A DNA stretch of 64,000 nucleotides from Streptomyces sp. NBC_00223 (GCF_036199905.1 NZ_CP108109.1:7134501-7198500); one strand, 5' to 3'. Shown: positions 8,630 to 20,683, counted from the first letter of the stretch. Program-made: numbers and translations. Notes: generated by a model from the letters alone, not told the origin.

Positions 8630-10420
8630 GTGGCAGCAGCCAAGAAGGGCCGCAGGTCCTCGGGGAGTCAGGGATTGCCCGGGCGCGCTCTGGCCGTGAT
8701 CCTCATCGCCCTGGTGGCGCTGACCGGAGGAATGTTCCTCTCCGGCAACACCACTCCCCGGTTGGGCATCGACCTCGCCGGCGGTGTCAGCATCACGCTG
8801 ACCGCCAAGAGCGGCCAGGCGAACGCGATCAACGCGTCGAACATGAACATCGCCAAGGACATCATCTCCCAGCGCGTCAACGCGCTGGGCGTGTCCGAGG
8901 CCGAGACCCAGGTTCAGGGCGATCGCAACATCATCGTGAACATCCCCAAGGGGACCAACGCGGACGAGGCGGAGAAGCAGGTCGGCACGACCGCCCAGCT
9001 GTACTTCCGCCAGGTGCTCACGCAGCTCGACGGCGAGCCCGCCAAGAGCTCGCCGACGCCGTCCACGAGCCCCACGCCGTCGGGAAGTGCCACTCCCTCG
9101 ACGACCGGCACGCCGTCCACGGGTTCGAAGTCGACCGCGACTCCGAAGTCCACGGCCACCGGGACGTCCACCAGCACCCCGCAGGGCAGGGCGGTCACCA
9201 ACGCGCTGAAGTCGGGCGTGGACAAGGCCCCCACACCGGTCGCGACGACTCCCGCTCCCGACCCGAGCGACCCCTCGGCCACCGGTGACGCCTCCACGGC
9301 GGCCGATGTCTCGATCCCGGCCGACCTCCAGGCCAAGCTCGACGCCCTGGACTGCACCAACCCCAAGGCGCGGGCCGCGGCCAGCGAGGGCACCAAGACC
9401 AACGAGAAGGTCGTGGCCTGCGGCGAGCAGGACAAGCACTGGTACAAGTACGCGCTCGGCCCGGTCCTGATCGACGGCAAGAACGTCTCCGGCGCCAACG
9501 CCAACTTCGACACCCAGCAGGGCAACGGCTGGGTGGTGAACCTGACCTTCGACGGCAAGGGCGCGAAGCAGTTCACCAAGGTGACCGGTGACCTCTCCAG
9601 CCAGCAGCCGCCGAACAACCAGTTCGCCATCGACCTGGACGGCAATGTCGTCTCGGCCCCGTCCGTGCACCAGGCCCTGAACGCCGGCAGTGCCCAGATC
9701 TCGGGTGACTTCACCCAGTCCTCGGCCGAGGACCTGGCGAACGTGCTGAAGTTCGGCTCCCTGCCGCTGGCCTTCGACATCTCCGACAAGACCACGGTCT
9801 CGGCCGCCCTCGGCGGCGAGCAGCTGCGCGGCGGTCTGATCGCCGGCGGCGTCGGCCTGATCCTCGTCGTGCTCTACATGTTCGCCTACTACCGCGGACT
9901 GAGCTTCGTGGCGGTGCTGAGCCTGCTGACCTCGGCCGCGCTGACCTACACGATCATGTGTCTGCTCGGCAAGGCGATCGGCTTCGCCCTGAACCTGCCG
10001 GCGGTCTGCGGCGCCATCGTCGCCATCGGTATCACCGCCGACTCGTTCATCGTGTTCTTCGAGAGAATCAGGGACGAGCTACGGGAAGGCCGGTCGCTCC
10101 AGCCGGCCGTGGCCCGGGGCTGGCCGCGCGCCCGGCGCACCATCCTGGTGTCCGACTTCGTGTCCTTCCTCGCCGCCGCCGTGCTCTACGTCGTGACCGT
10201 CGGCAAGGTCCAGGGCTTCGCGTTCACGCTCGGCCTGACCACCCTGCTGGACGTCGCCGTGGTCTTCCTGTTCACCAAGCCGCTGATGACGCTGCTGGCC
10301 CGCCGACCGTTCTACGCGCAGGGTCACCGGTGGTCCGGCCTCGATCCCAAGTCGCTCGGCGTCCACGCACCCCTGCGCCGCGTCCGCCGCCAGACCAGCT
10401 CCGAGACGAAGGAGGCCTGA
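8630..10420 (+). CDS. secD: Protein translocase subunit SecD
   Basis: This 596-residue RND-family subunit uses the proton gradient to help complete protein export. It has one N-terminal membrane helix (near residues 20-40), the P1 motif LGIDLAGGVSITL, and five C-terminal helices beginning LIAGGVGLILVVLYMF. The extracytoplasmic domain carries an insertion of about 85 residues (roughly 137-222) made almost only of Ser, Thr, Pro, Gly and Ala, a disordered spacer. The gene ends in TGATG, overlapping the secF start. yajC lies 78 bp upstream, so yajC-secD-secF is probably one transcript. Confidence 0.96.
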   Translation: MAAAKKGRRSSGSQGLPGRALAVILIALVALTGGMFLSGNTTPRLGIDLAGGVSITLTAKSGQANAINASNMNIAKDIISQRVNALGVSEAETQVQGDRNIIVNIPKGTNADEAEKQVGTTAQLYFRQVLTQLDGEPAKSSPTPSTSPTPSGSATPSTTGTPSTGSKSTATPKSTATGTSTSTPQGRAVTNALKSGVDKAPTPVATTPAPDPSDPSATGDASTAADVSIPADLQAKLDALDCTNPKARAAASEGTKTNEKVVACGEQDKHWYKYALGPVLIDGKNVSGANANFDTQQGNGWVVNLTFDGKGAKQFTKVTGDLSSQQPPNNQFAIDLDGNVVSAPSVHQALNAGSAQISGDFTQSSAEDLANVLKFGSLPLAFDISDKTTVSAALGGEQLRGGLIAGGVGLILVVLYMFAYYRGLSFVAVLSLLTSAALTYTIMCLLGKAIGFALNLPAVCGAIVAIGITADSFIVFFERIRDELREGRSLQPAVARGWPRARRTILVSDFVSFLAAAVLYVVTVGKVQGFAFTLGLTTLLDVAVVFLFTKPLMTLLARRPFYAQGHRWSGLDPKSLGVHAPLRRVRRQTSSETKEA

Positions 10421-11607
10421 TGTCCAAGCTCAGCAACCTCGGCCATCGGCTGCACCGCGGCGAGATCGCGTACGACTTCGTCGGCAAGCGCATGCTCTGG
10501 TACGGCGTCTCGGCGCTGGTCACCGTCGCCGCTGTGGCGGGTCTTCTGATCAACGGGCTGCACCTCGGCATCGAGTTCTCCGGTGGCGCGGTCTTCAACA
10601 CGCCCAAGACCTCGATCTCGGTGTCCGACGCGCAGAGCAGGATCGCCGGGGACACCGACGGCCACGACGCGACCGTCCAGAAGCTCGGCACCGGCAGCCT
10701 GCGCATCCAGATCGCGGACCTGTCCACCGACAAGTCCAAGGAGCTCCAGCCCAAGATCGCCAAGGACCTGGGCTTCCCCTCCTCGAAGATCGACGCGCAG
10801 ATCGTCGGCCCGAGCTGGGGCAAGGAGATCTCCCACAAGGCCGTCCAGGGTCTGATCATCTTCCTGATCCTGGTGGTGATCTACCTCGCCATCGCCTTCG
10901 AGTGGCGAATGGCGGCGTCCGCCCTGGTCGCCCTGCTGCACGACCTCACGATCACCACGGGTGTGTACGCCATCGTGGGATTCGAGGTCACCCCGGGCAC
11001 GGTGATCGGTCTGTTGACCATCCTCGGTTACTCCCTGTACGACACCGTCGTCGTCTTCGACGGTCTCAAGGAATCCACCAAGGACATCACCAAGCAGAAC
11101 CGCCACACCTACAGCGAGCTGGCCAACCGCAGCCTCAACGGCACCCTGGTGCGGTCGATCAACACCACGATCGTCGCCCTGCTGCCGGTCGGCGCGCTGC
11201 TCTTCATCGGTGGCGGCATCCTCGGCGCGGGCATGCTCAACGACATCGCGCTCGCGCTGTTCGTCGGCCTCACCGCCGGCGCGTACTCCTCGATCTTCAT
11301 CGCGACCCCGATCGTGGCGGACCTCAAGGAGCGCGACCCGGCGATGCAGAACCTGCGCAAGCGGGTGCTGGCCAAGCGCGCCTCCGACGCGGCCAAGGCC
11401 GCCGAGGCGGCGGCCCGCGGCGAGAGCGTCGAGGACGACGAGCCGGACGACCTGGCGCCCGACGACGAGGAAGCGGCTCCGGCCGCGGCCGGTGTGGTCG
11501 GACAGCGCGGTCAGGGCACCGCCACCGCGGGCGACCGCCCGGCGCGCAGCCAGCCGGTCAACCGGGCCAACCGCGGCCGCAACCGCCCCTCGGGCAAGCG
11601 CCGCTGA
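10420..11607 (+). CDS. secF: Protein translocase subunit SecF
   Basis: This 395-residue partner of SecD begins with a short cytoplasmic segment and a membrane helix (MLWYGVSALVTVAAV). A periplasmic-type domain with LGIEFSGGAVF follows, then five more helices including the conserved TILGYSLYDTVVVFD. The C-terminal 75 residues are a charged, Ala/Glu/Arg-rich tail ending GKRR. ATG overlaps the secD stop. A 14-bp perfect hairpin with a T run directly follows, closing the operon. Confidence 0.96.
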   Translation: MSKLSNLGHRLHRGEIAYDFVGKRMLWYGVSALVTVAAVAGLLINGLHLGIEFSGGAVFNTPKTSISVSDAQSRIAGDTDGHDATVQKLGTGSLRIQIADLSTDKSKELQPKIAKDLGFPSSKIDAQIVGPSWGKEISHKAVQGLIIFLILVVIYLAIAFEWRMAASALVALLHDLTITTGVYAIVGFEVTPGTVIGLLTILGYSLYDTVVVFDGLKESTKDITKQNRHTYSELANRSLNGTLVRSINTTIVALLPVGALLFIGGGILGAGMLNDIALALFVGLTAGAYSSIFIATPIVADLKERDPAMQNLRKRVLAKRASDAAKAAEAAARGESVEDDEPDDLAPDDEEAAPAAAGVVGQRGQGTATAGDRPARSQPVNRANRGRNRPSGKRR

Positions 11608-11616
11608 TCCACCCCA

Positions 11617-11655
11617 CCGTCGCCGCCCGGCCCTCACAGGCCCGGGCGGCGACGG
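11617..11655 (+). terminator. Rho-independent-type terminator after secF
   Basis: A perfect 14-bp stem (CCGTCGCCGCCCGG with its complement) around an 11-nt loop is followed by CTTTT. It is the clearest intrinsic terminator in the window. Confidence 0.9.
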
Positions 11656-11881
11656 CTTTTGGTGCCGAGCCTGTGGGGGCCACACCGGGAAGCCGGCTTC
11701 CCGGTACCGTGCGGCCGTGCACCGCGCGTCGTGCGTCGCGCAGCGTGCGGTCGCGCGGCCTGCGGTCGTGCACTGTGAGAACCGCGAGCCGTGAGAACCA
11801 CGAGCCGTCCACCGCGGCGCCGGGAACCCCCTGGGCGCCGAGAGCGAACGCCGAGAGAGCGCCGAGAAAGAAAGTAGTGCG

Positions 11882-12442
11882 ATGACCACCACGGAAGCCG
11901 CCTCCGCGGAGCTGCGGGACCTGCTGCTCGGCCGTATCCGGGACGTCCCGGACTATCCGCGGCCCGGGGTCGTGTTCAAGGACATCACGCCCCTGCTCGC
12001 CGACCCCGCCGCCTTCGGCGCCCTGGTCGACGCCCTCGCCGAGCTGTGCGCCCGGCACGGCGCCACCAAGGTCGTCGGCCTTGAGGCGCGCGGCTTCATC
12101 CTGGCCGCCCCCGCCGCGGCCCGGGCCGGCCTCGGCTTCGTCCCGGTCCGCAAGTCCGGCAAGCTGCCCGGCGAGACGCTGGGGGAGTCGTACGAGCTGG
12201 AGTACGGCAGCGCCGAGATCGAGGTGCAGACCGACGCCTTCGCCCCCGGCGACCGGGTGCTGGTGATCGACGACGTGCTGGCCACCGGAGGCACCGCCGC
12301 GGCGGCCGTGGAGCTGATCCGCCGTACGGGGGCCGCCGTCGCCGGGGTGGCCGTTCTGCTGGAACTGACCTTCCTCGGCGGCCGGGACCGGCTCCTCCCC
12401 TCCCTCGGTGACACCCCCCTGGACGCCCTCGTGGTCGTCTGA
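11882..12442 (+). CDS. apt: Adenine phosphoribosyltransferase
   Basis: This 186-residue enzyme salvages adenine to AMP with PRPP. The PRPP-binding motif VLVIDDVLATGGTAAA is at about residues 125-140, and the family strings DYPRPGVVFKDITPLL and GLEARGFI are near the N-terminus. ATG follows a GAAAG-rich leader. The 226 bases between the secF terminator and apt hold degenerate GTGCGG/CGCGAGCCGTGAGAACC direct repeats but no gene. Placement between secDF and relA is the common actinobacterial order. Confidence 0.95.
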   Translation: MTTTEAASAELRDLLLGRIRDVPDYPRPGVVFKDITPLLADPAAFGALVDALAELCARHGATKVVGLEARGFILAAPAAARAGLGFVPVRKSGKLPGETLGESYELEYGSAEIEVQTDAFAPGDRVLVIDDVLATGGTAAAAVELIRRTGAAVAGVAVLLELTFLGGRDRLLPSLGDTPLDALVVV

Positions 12443-12612
12443 GGCCGTCCGCGGGCCGTAGGCGTCTCCTGGGCCCACCGTGTGACGTACGGCGCTCCAC
12501 GGGGCTCCTGCGGCCTTCTGGGGCCCCCGGTACGGGGCGTGCTTGCCCCGCCGGGCGCCCGTCTCGCGCCGCTGGTCGATACGATGGGACTTCCACCGTG
12601 TGAGGAGTGCTC

Positions 12613-15066
<2,454 letters not shown>

Positions 15067-15122
15067 AGCGGCCGCGCCGTTCCCCGGGCCCCTTCAGGGG
15101 CGCGGAGAACGGCGCGACCGGT
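15067..15122. repeat. Palindromic repeat (element A) serving as hairpin between relA and DUF349 gene
   Basis: The core GCGCCGTTCCCCGGGCCCCT pairs with AGGGGCGCGGAGAACGGCGC, giving a stem of about 20 bp with few mismatches. Read on the minus strand it begins GTCGCGCCGTTCTCCGCGCC, closely matching the element at 61745 (GTCGCGCAGTTCCTCGCGCC). It lies between two convergent genes and could end transcription from both sides. Confidence 0.75.
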
Positions 15123-15177
15123 CACCACGGGCAGACGGTCCGGGAGCCGGCAGTACGCGGCGACCCGGGCGGACCCG

Positions 15178-16407
15178 TTACCCTCCGAACTGGCCCATGC
15201 CCTTGAGGGCCGCGTCCAGGAGGGCCTGCCGACCGTCGAGCTCGGCCTGGAGTTTGTCCGCCTTCGCGGCGTTACCCGCGGAGCGCGCCGCGTCGATCTG
15301 CGACCGCAACTTCTCGACGGCCGCCTGCAACTGCCCGGTCAGGCCCTCGGCGCGAGCCCGCACCTCGGGGTTCGTGCGCTGCCACTCCGCTTCCTCGGAG
15401 TCCTGCAGCGCCCGCTCCACGGTGTGCATCCGGGCCTCGATCCGCGGCCGGGCGTCCCTCGGCACATGGCCGATGGCCTCCCACCGCTCGTTGATGGCCC
15501 GGAAGGACACCCTGGCCGACTTGAGGTCGGACACCGGGAGCAGCTTCTCGGCCTCGGCGACCAGCTCCTCCTTGCGCGCGAGGTTGTCGCGCTGCTCGGT
15601 GTCCCGCTCGGCGAACACCTCCGAGCGGGCCGCGAAGAAGACGTCCTGGGCGCCGCGGAAACGATTCCACAGGTCGTCCTCGGCCTCGCGCTGCGCCCGG
15701 CCGGCCGCCTTCCACTCCGCCATCAGCTCGCGGTAGCGGGCCGCGGTCGGCCCCCAGTCGGTGGAACCGGACAGCGCCTGAGCCTCGGTGACCAGCTTCT
15801 CCTTGATCCGCCTGGCCTCCTCGCGCTGCGCGTCCAAGGACGCGAAGTGCGCCTTGCGGCGCTTGGAGAACACCGAACGGGCGTGGCTGAAGCGGTGCCA
15901 CAGCTCGTCGTCGGCCTTGCGGTCCAGCCGCGGCAGACCCTTCCAGGTGTCCACCAGGGCGCGCAGCCGCTCGCCCGCCGTACGCCACTGCTCGCTCTCG
16001 GCCAACTGCTCGGCCTCGGCGACCAGCTGCTCCTTGGCGGTCCTGGCCTCCTCGCCCTGCTTGGCCTTGGCGACCCGGCGCTCCTCGCGCCGGGACTCCA
16101 CCAGGGCCACCAGCGCGTCCAGGCGTACGCCCAGCGCCGCCAGGTCACCGACCGCGTGCGCCTCGGTCACCGACGTCCGCAGGTGCTCGATCGCGGCCAG
16201 GGCGTCCTTCGGGGCGAGATCGGTGGTCCGCACCCGCCGTTCGAGGAGGCCGATCTCCACGACGAGGCCCTCGTACTTGCGCTCGTAGTACGCCAGCGCC
16301 TCATCGGGGGAGCCCGCCTGCCACGAACCGACCTCCTTCTCCCCGTCGGCCGTACGCACGTACACGGTCCCCGTCTCATCGACGCGGCCCCACGGGTCGC
16401 TGCTCAC
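15178..16407 (-). CDS. DUF349 coiled-coil protein
   Basis: This 409-residue protein is built almost entirely of charged helices with repeated DUF349 modules. Each has the pattern W(K/R)..GR..R..DDLW.RFR.A.D.FF, seen for example at the segments around DDLWNRFRGAQDVF and DELWHRFSHARSVF. No membrane segment or catalytic motif is visible. The family is unannotated functionally. The GTG start at 16407 has GGAGG just upstream; longer in-frame sequence lacks such a site. It is transcribed in the same direction as the cyclophilin gene 213 bp upstream and converges on relA. Confidence 0.88.
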   Translation of the reverse strand: MSSDPWGRVDETGTVYVRTADGEKEVGSWQAGSPDEALAYYERKYEGLVVEIGLLERRVRTTDLAPKDALAAIEHLRTSVTEAHAVGDLAALGVRLDALVALVESRREERRVAKAKQGEEARTAKEQLVAEAEQLAESEQWRTAGERLRALVDTWKGLPRLDRKADDELWHRFSHARSVFSKRRKAHFASLDAQREEARRIKEKLVTEAQALSGSTDWGPTAARYRELMAEWKAAGRAQREAEDDLWNRFRGAQDVFFAARSEVFAERDTEQRDNLARKEELVAEAEKLLPVSDLKSARVSFRAINERWEAIGHVPRDARPRIEARMHTVERALQDSEEAEWQRTNPEVRARAEGLTGQLQAAVEKLRSQIDAARSAGNAAKADKLQAELDGRQALLDAALKGMGQFGG

Positions 16408-16620
16408 AGCGCCTCCTCCACGTGATGCCCCGCCGAATCGCGCCCGGCGGGCATCGTCCACAGTTTCTCAACAGCAGGGCCGCACGCCCTGACCGGTCCA
16501 ACGGCCAACATAGGCGACCGGCGCCCCGGCTGTCCGCATCCGATACGGCCCCAATCGCGAATTCAGATACCGATCAGGACTCAGACAGGTAAGGACCCGG
16601 TCCCATCGCCGCCCGCCCGC

Positions 16621-17493
16621 TCAGGACTTGGTGACCGTCGCCTTGTTGATCACCACGGTGGCGTTCGGCGCGCCGTCGCCCTGACCGGTGGTCTCACCGG
16701 CCTTGGCGATCTTGTTGAGCACCTTCATCCCGGCGCTGTCGATCGTGCCGAACGGGGTGAACTGCGGGGGCAGCGGGCTGTCCTTGTACACCAGGAAGAA
16801 CTGGCTGCCGCCGGTGTGCTTCTGCCCGGTGTTGGCCATCGCCACGGTGCCGGTCGGGTACGTGACGCCGCCGTTGGAGTCGGCCTTGCCGAGCGCCGTC
16901 AGGTTCTCGTCGCCGATGGTGTAGCCGGGGCCGCCGCTGCCGCTGCTCGTCGGGTCGCCGCACTGGAGCACGTAGATACCGGTGGTGGTCAGCCGGTGGC
17001 ACCTGGTGTGGTCGAAGAAGCCCTTGCCGGCCAGGAAGTCGAACGAGTTGACGGTCTCGGGGGCCTTGGCCGCGTCGAGCGCGATCGGGATCGTGCCGCA
17101 GGTGGTGTCCAGGGTGAAGGTGTACTTGGCGCTCTTGTCGATCGTGAGCGCCGGCTCCTTCTTCCACTGCAACTGACCGGGCTTGCCCGCGGCGGGCTTG
17201 GCGCACGGGTCGGGCCCGGGCGGGGGCGTCGTGGCGGGCGTGGTGGCCGGATCGGTGGCGCCGGCGGAGGCCGACTGCGTCGCGGGGGGCTTGGCCGCGG
17301 CGTCCGTCTTGCTGTCGCTGTCGAAGGCGCCGGCCGCCCACGCGCCGATCAGCGAGGCGGCGACCACCACGGTCACCACACCGATCACCGAGTTGCGCAC
17401 ACGCGCCTTGCGGTAATGCTTCACCCTGCGCTGCTGCTGCCGCTCGAACTTCTCCCGGGCGAGCTGCCGCCGCCGCTGATCCTTGGTGACCAC
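16621..17493 (-). CDS. Membrane-anchored peptidyl-prolyl cis-trans isomerase (cyclophilin type)
   Basis: This 290-residue protein has a basic cytoplasmic N-terminus (about 40 residues), one membrane helix (SVIGVVTVVVAASLIGAW) and a Thr/Pro/Ala linker. An extracytoplasmic cyclophilin domain (about 115-290) follows, with FFDHTRCHR, GSQFFLVYKDSPLPP and FTPFGTID. It should catalyse prolyl isomerisation of exported proteins at the outer membrane face. GTG at 17493 gives the charged VTKDQRRRQ start usual for this family. It is divergent from the MBL gene, sharing a 304-bp spacer. Confidence 0.93.
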   Translation of the reverse strand: MVTKDQRRRQLAREKFERQQQRRVKHYRKARVRNSVIGVVTVVVAASLIGAWAAGAFDSDSKTDAAAKPPATQSASAGATDPATTPATTPPPGPDPCAKPAAGKPGQLQWKKEPALTIDKSAKYTFTLDTTCGTIPIALDAAKAPETVNSFDFLAGKGFFDHTRCHRLTTTGIYVLQCGDPTSSGSGGPGYTIGDENLTALGKADSNGGVTYPTGTVAMANTGQKHTGGSQFFLVYKDSPLPPQFTPFGTIDSAGMKVLNKIAKAGETTGQGDGAPNATVVINKATVTKS

Positions 17494-17797
17494 TTCGCCG
17501 TCTCCGTCGTCTGTGTCAGTTGCCGAGTGCCGTGCGCCGTACTCGCGCCCGGCCTTATGCTGTGCCCGTGCGGGGCGCTGTGAGTTCGCTTTGTGTCCGC
17601 TGTACGGCACCGCGCACGGCCGTCGATTGAGTTGTCGAACGCTGAATGCGCGCGTGCCGAGATCTTCGCGTCCCGCGCGCCCGCCGTCCAGTCCGCGAAC
17701 CGGCCGATGCTGGCACGATACGAGTTCGCGGCCGTCGTACGGTCGCCGGTAGGCTCGTGAAACGCCGACACCTCCCGCGGACGACAGAAGGACGAAC
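17494..17797. other. Divergent intergenic spacer between cyclophilin and MBL genes
   Basis: No gene is supported here. The spacer must hold the promoters of both neighbours. A TAGGCT hexamer about 45 bp before the MBL start is a plausible -10 for the rightward gene; no convincing -35 or operator was found. Confidence 0.5.
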
Positions 17798-18508
17798 GTG
17801 CTCATTGCCGGGTTCCCCGCCGGGGCCTGGGGGACCAATTGTTATGTGGTCGCCCCCGCCGCGGGCGAGGAGTGCGTGATCATCGACCCGGGTCACCTCG
17901 CGACCCAGGGCGTCGAGGACACGCTCGCCAAGCACCGACTCAAGCCCGTCGCCGTCATCCTCAGCCACGGCCACATCGACCATGTGGCCTCCGTCGTCCC
18001 GGTCTGCGGGGCACACGACGTGCCGGCCTGGATCCACCCCGAGGACCGCTACATGCTCAGCGACCCGGAGAAGGCGCTCGGCCGCGCCATCGGGCAGCCG
18101 CTGATGGGCGAGTTGACCGTCGGCGAGCCCGGCGACCTCAAGGAGCTGGCCGACGGCTCGACGCTGACCCTGGCCGGTCTGGAGTTCTCCGTCGCGCACG
18201 CGCCCGGCCATACCAGGGGGTCGGTGACCTTCAGGCTGCCCGAGCGCGCCGACATCCCGTCGGTGCTGTTCTCCGGTGACCTGCTCTTCGCCGGCTCCGT
18301 CGGACGCACCGACCTGCCCGGCGGCTCCGCGGCCGAGCTGTACGAGTCGCTGGCCCGTGTGTGCCTGCCGCTCGACGACTCGACCGTGGTCCTGTCGGGA
18401 CACGGCCCCCAGACGACCATCGGCCGCGAGCGCGCCGCCAACCCGTACCTGGGTGAGGCGGCCCGCGGCCCCGGAGCCGCAGACCCGGCTCCACGACGAG
18501 GATTGTGA
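17798..18508 (+). CDS. Metallo-beta-lactamase-fold hydrolase (glyoxalase II-like)
   Basis: This 236-residue MBL-fold protein has the binuclear metal signature HGHIDH at His57-His62. The second metal histidine is in HAPGHTRGS, the bridging Asp in FSGDLLF, and the final His in LSGHGPQT. The overall form resembles glyoxalase II-like hydrolases, but the substrate cannot be deduced. The GTG start follows AGAAGGACGAAC. Its stop overlaps the hisS start, so the two genes are coupled, a common actinobacterial arrangement after relA. Confidence 0.88.
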   Translation: MLIAGFPAGAWGTNCYVVAPAAGEECVIIDPGHLATQGVEDTLAKHRLKPVAVILSHGHIDHVASVVPVCGAHDVPAWIHPEDRYMLSDPEKALGRAIGQPLMGELTVGEPGDLKELADGSTLTLAGLEFSVAHAPGHTRGSVTFRLPERADIPSVLFSGDLLFAGSVGRTDLPGGSAAELYESLARVCLPLDDSTVVLSGHGPQTTIGRERAANPYLGEAARGPGAADPAPRRGL

Positions 18509-19794
18509 CGATTCCTGCTGTGAGTTCCGCTGTGAGCGCCTTCCAGGCCCCCAAGGGCACCTACGATCTGCTGCCGCCCGACTCCGCGCTGTATCTCGCG
18601 GTGCGCGAGGCCATCGCCGCGCCCGCCCGCCGCGCCGGGTACGGCTATGTCGAGACCCCCGGATTCGAGAACGTCGAACTCTTCTCCCGCGGTGTCGGCG
18701 AGTCCACCGACATCGTCACCAAGGAGATGTTCACCCTCACCACCAAGGGCGGCAGCCAACTGGCGCTGCGGCCCGAGGGCACCGCGTCGGTGCTGCGCGC
18801 CGCGCTCCAGGCCAATCTGCACAAGGCCGGCAATCTGCCGGTCAAGCTCTGGTACTCCGGCTCGTACTACCGCTACGAGCGCCCGCAGGCCGGCCGCTAC
18901 CGGCACTTCTCCCAGGTCGGCGCCGAGGCGATCGGCGCCGAGGACCCGGTGCTCGACGCCGAGCTGATCGTGCTGGCCTGCGACGCCTACCGCTCGCTCG
19001 GACTGAGCGGATTCCGGCTGCTGCTCAACTCGCTGGGCGACCGCGAGTGCCGTCCCGCCTACCGGGCCGCCCTCCAGGACTTCCTGCGCGGCCTCGACCT
19101 GGACGAGGAGACCCGCCGGCGGATCGACATCAACCCGCTGCGGGTGCTGGACGACAAGCGCGAGGCCGTACAGAAGCAGCTGGCCGGCGCCCCCGCGATC
19201 GCCGACCACCTGTGCGAGGCGTGCAAGGCGTACCACGAGCAGGTGCGCGAGCTGCTGACCGAGGCCGGGGTGGCGTACGAGGACGACCCCCGGCTGGTGC
19301 GCGGGCTCGACTACTACACCAGGACCACCTTCGAGTTCGTGCACGACGGGCTCGGCTCGCAGTCCGCGATCGGCGGCGGCGGGCGGTACGACGGCCTGTC
19401 CGAGATGATCGGCGGCCCCTCGCTGCCGTCGGTCGGCTGGGCGCTCGGCGTGGACCGCACGGTGCTGGCGCTGCGGGCCGAGGGCGTGGAGCCCGAGCTG
19501 CCCCCGGTCACCGATGTGTTCGCGGTGCCGATCGGCGAGCAGGCCCGGCGGGCGCTGTTCACCGCGGTCACCGCGCTGCGCAGGGCCGGGGTCGCGGCGG
19601 ACTTCGCCTTCGGCGGCAAGGGCATGAAGAACGCGATGAAGTCGGCCAACCGCTCCGGGGCCCGCTTCGCGCTGGTCGCGGGGGAGCGCGACCTCGCCGA
19701 GGGCGTGGTCCAGCTCAAGGACCTGGAGACCGGCGACCAGGGACCCGTCGCGCTCGACGAGATCGTCACGACCGTCAAGGAGCGGCTGGTTTAA
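18505..19794 (+). CDS. hisS: Histidyl-tRNA synthetase
   Basis: This 429-residue class II synthetase has motif 1 near VETPGFENVELF, motif 2 SGSYYRYERPQAGRYRHF, the HisRS-specific LVRGLDYYTRTTFE, and motif 3 around LGVDRTVLAL. A C-terminal anticodon-binding domain follows. The GTG start at 18505 overlaps the MBL stop and has GAGG four bases upstream. A later in-frame GTG (18532) would match the usual first residues (SAFQAPKGTYDL) but has no ribosome-binding site, so the exact start is uncertain by nine codons. Confidence 0.96.
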   Translation: MTIPAVSSAVSAFQAPKGTYDLLPPDSALYLAVREAIAAPARRAGYGYVETPGFENVELFSRGVGESTDIVTKEMFTLTTKGGSQLALRPEGTASVLRAALQANLHKAGNLPVKLWYSGSYYRYERPQAGRYRHFSQVGAEAIGAEDPVLDAELIVLACDAYRSLGLSGFRLLLNSLGDRECRPAYRAALQDFLRGLDLDEETRRRIDINPLRVLDDKREAVQKQLAGAPAIADHLCEACKAYHEQVRELLTEAGVAYEDDPRLVRGLDYYTRTTFEFVHDGLGSQSAIGGGGRYDGLSEMIGGPSLPSVGWALGVDRTVLALRAEGVEPELPPVTDVFAVPIGEQARRALFTAVTALRRAGVAADFAFGGKGMKNAMKSANRSGARFALVAGERDLAEGVVQLKDLETGDQGPVALDEIVTTVKERLV

Positions 19795-19796
19795 AC

Positions 19797-19816
19797 CCCT
19801 CGTACGTGTACGAGGG
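19797..19816 (+). terminator. Hairpin after hisS
   Basis: A 9-bp perfect inverted repeat (CCCTCGTAC / GTACGAGGG) separated by two bases lies directly after the hisS stop. The innermost pairs must open to form the loop. Confidence 0.6.
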
Positions 19817-19901
19817 TGCTCGGGCCTTATTCCGTCCTGACCACCCTCGTGCACAATGATGGGGTGCCCGCCCGCCCCCACGGTTCGAGAGATCGGTAAT
19901 C

Positions 19902-20558
19902 ATGACGACTTCCGCGCTTGACGACACGCGAACGGACGGCGACCGCGAGCAGCGGGCACCCGAGGGGATCGCGGCGGGACGGGCGTTCACCTGGCTGCTG
20001 CTCATCTGCGGAGCACTCGGCCTGGTCGCGGCCTTCGTGATCACCGATGACAAGTTCAAGCTGCTCCAGGCCAAGATCGAGGGCAAGACCTACACCCCTG
20101 CGTGCAGCCTCAACCCGATCATCTCCTGCGGCGATGTGATGCAGAGCGCGCAGGCACATGTCTTCGGCTTCCAGAACCCGATCATCGGACTGGCCGCCTA
20201 CCCCGTGGTGATCTGCCTGGCCGTGGGCATGCTGGCCGGTGCCCGCTACCAGAAGTGGTTCTGGTACGGACTCCAGGCCGGTGGCCTGTTCGGCGTCGGC
20301 TTCGTCACCTGGCTCCAGTACCAGACGATCTACAACATCAACGCGATCTGCCTGTGGTGCTGCCTGGCCTGGATCGTCACCATCCTGATCTTCTGGTACA
20401 CCGCCGTCCACAACATCAAGCACGGCCTGATCAAGGTGCCCGAGCGGGCCCGAGGGCTGGTGCTGGAGTTCCACTGGGTGGTCCCGGTGCTGTGGTACGG
20501 CGTGATCGCCACGCTGATCCTCTCCCACTTCTGGTACTACTGGCGGACGCTCATCTGA
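19902..20558 (+). CDS. Vitamin K epoxide reductase (VKOR) family membrane protein
   Basis: This 218-residue integral membrane protein has about five hydrophobic segments. The VKOR loop cysteines are Cys68 and Cys76 (CSLNPIISCG), and the active-site CXXC is Cys150-Cys153 in AICLWCC. Bacterial VKORs reoxidise DsbA-like proteins to make disulfides outside the cytoplasm, passing electrons to menaquinone. No DsbA partner is adjacent. ATG was chosen from its ribosome-binding context (GAGAG). A GC-rich hairpin follows. Confidence 0.92.
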   Translation: MTTSALDDTRTDGDREQRAPEGIAAGRAFTWLLLICGALGLVAAFVITDDKFKLLQAKIEGKTYTPACSLNPIISCGDVMQSAQAHVFGFQNPIIGLAAYPVVICLAVGMLAGARYQKWFWYGLQAGGLFGVGFVTWLQYQTIYNINAICLWCCLAWIVTILIFWYTAVHNIKHGLIKVPERARGLVLEFHWVVPVLWYGVIATLILSHFWYYWRTLI

Positions 20559-20576
20559 GCCGTCCGACGCGCCTGT

Positions 20577-20616
20577 CCGGGGCCGCCACCGGGATCGTCC
20601 CCGGGGCGGCCTCCGG
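20577..20616 (+). terminator. Hairpin after VKOR gene
   Basis: CCGGGGCCGCC pairs imperfectly with GGCGGCCTCCGG across a loop of 17 bases, downstream of the VKOR stop. There is no T tract. Confidence 0.45.
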
Positions 20617-20683
20617 CACGCTCGGAGCGGTTCGGCGGACCCGCTCGCGGGGGACTGTCGGCGCGGTGACCTAGGCTTCACGC

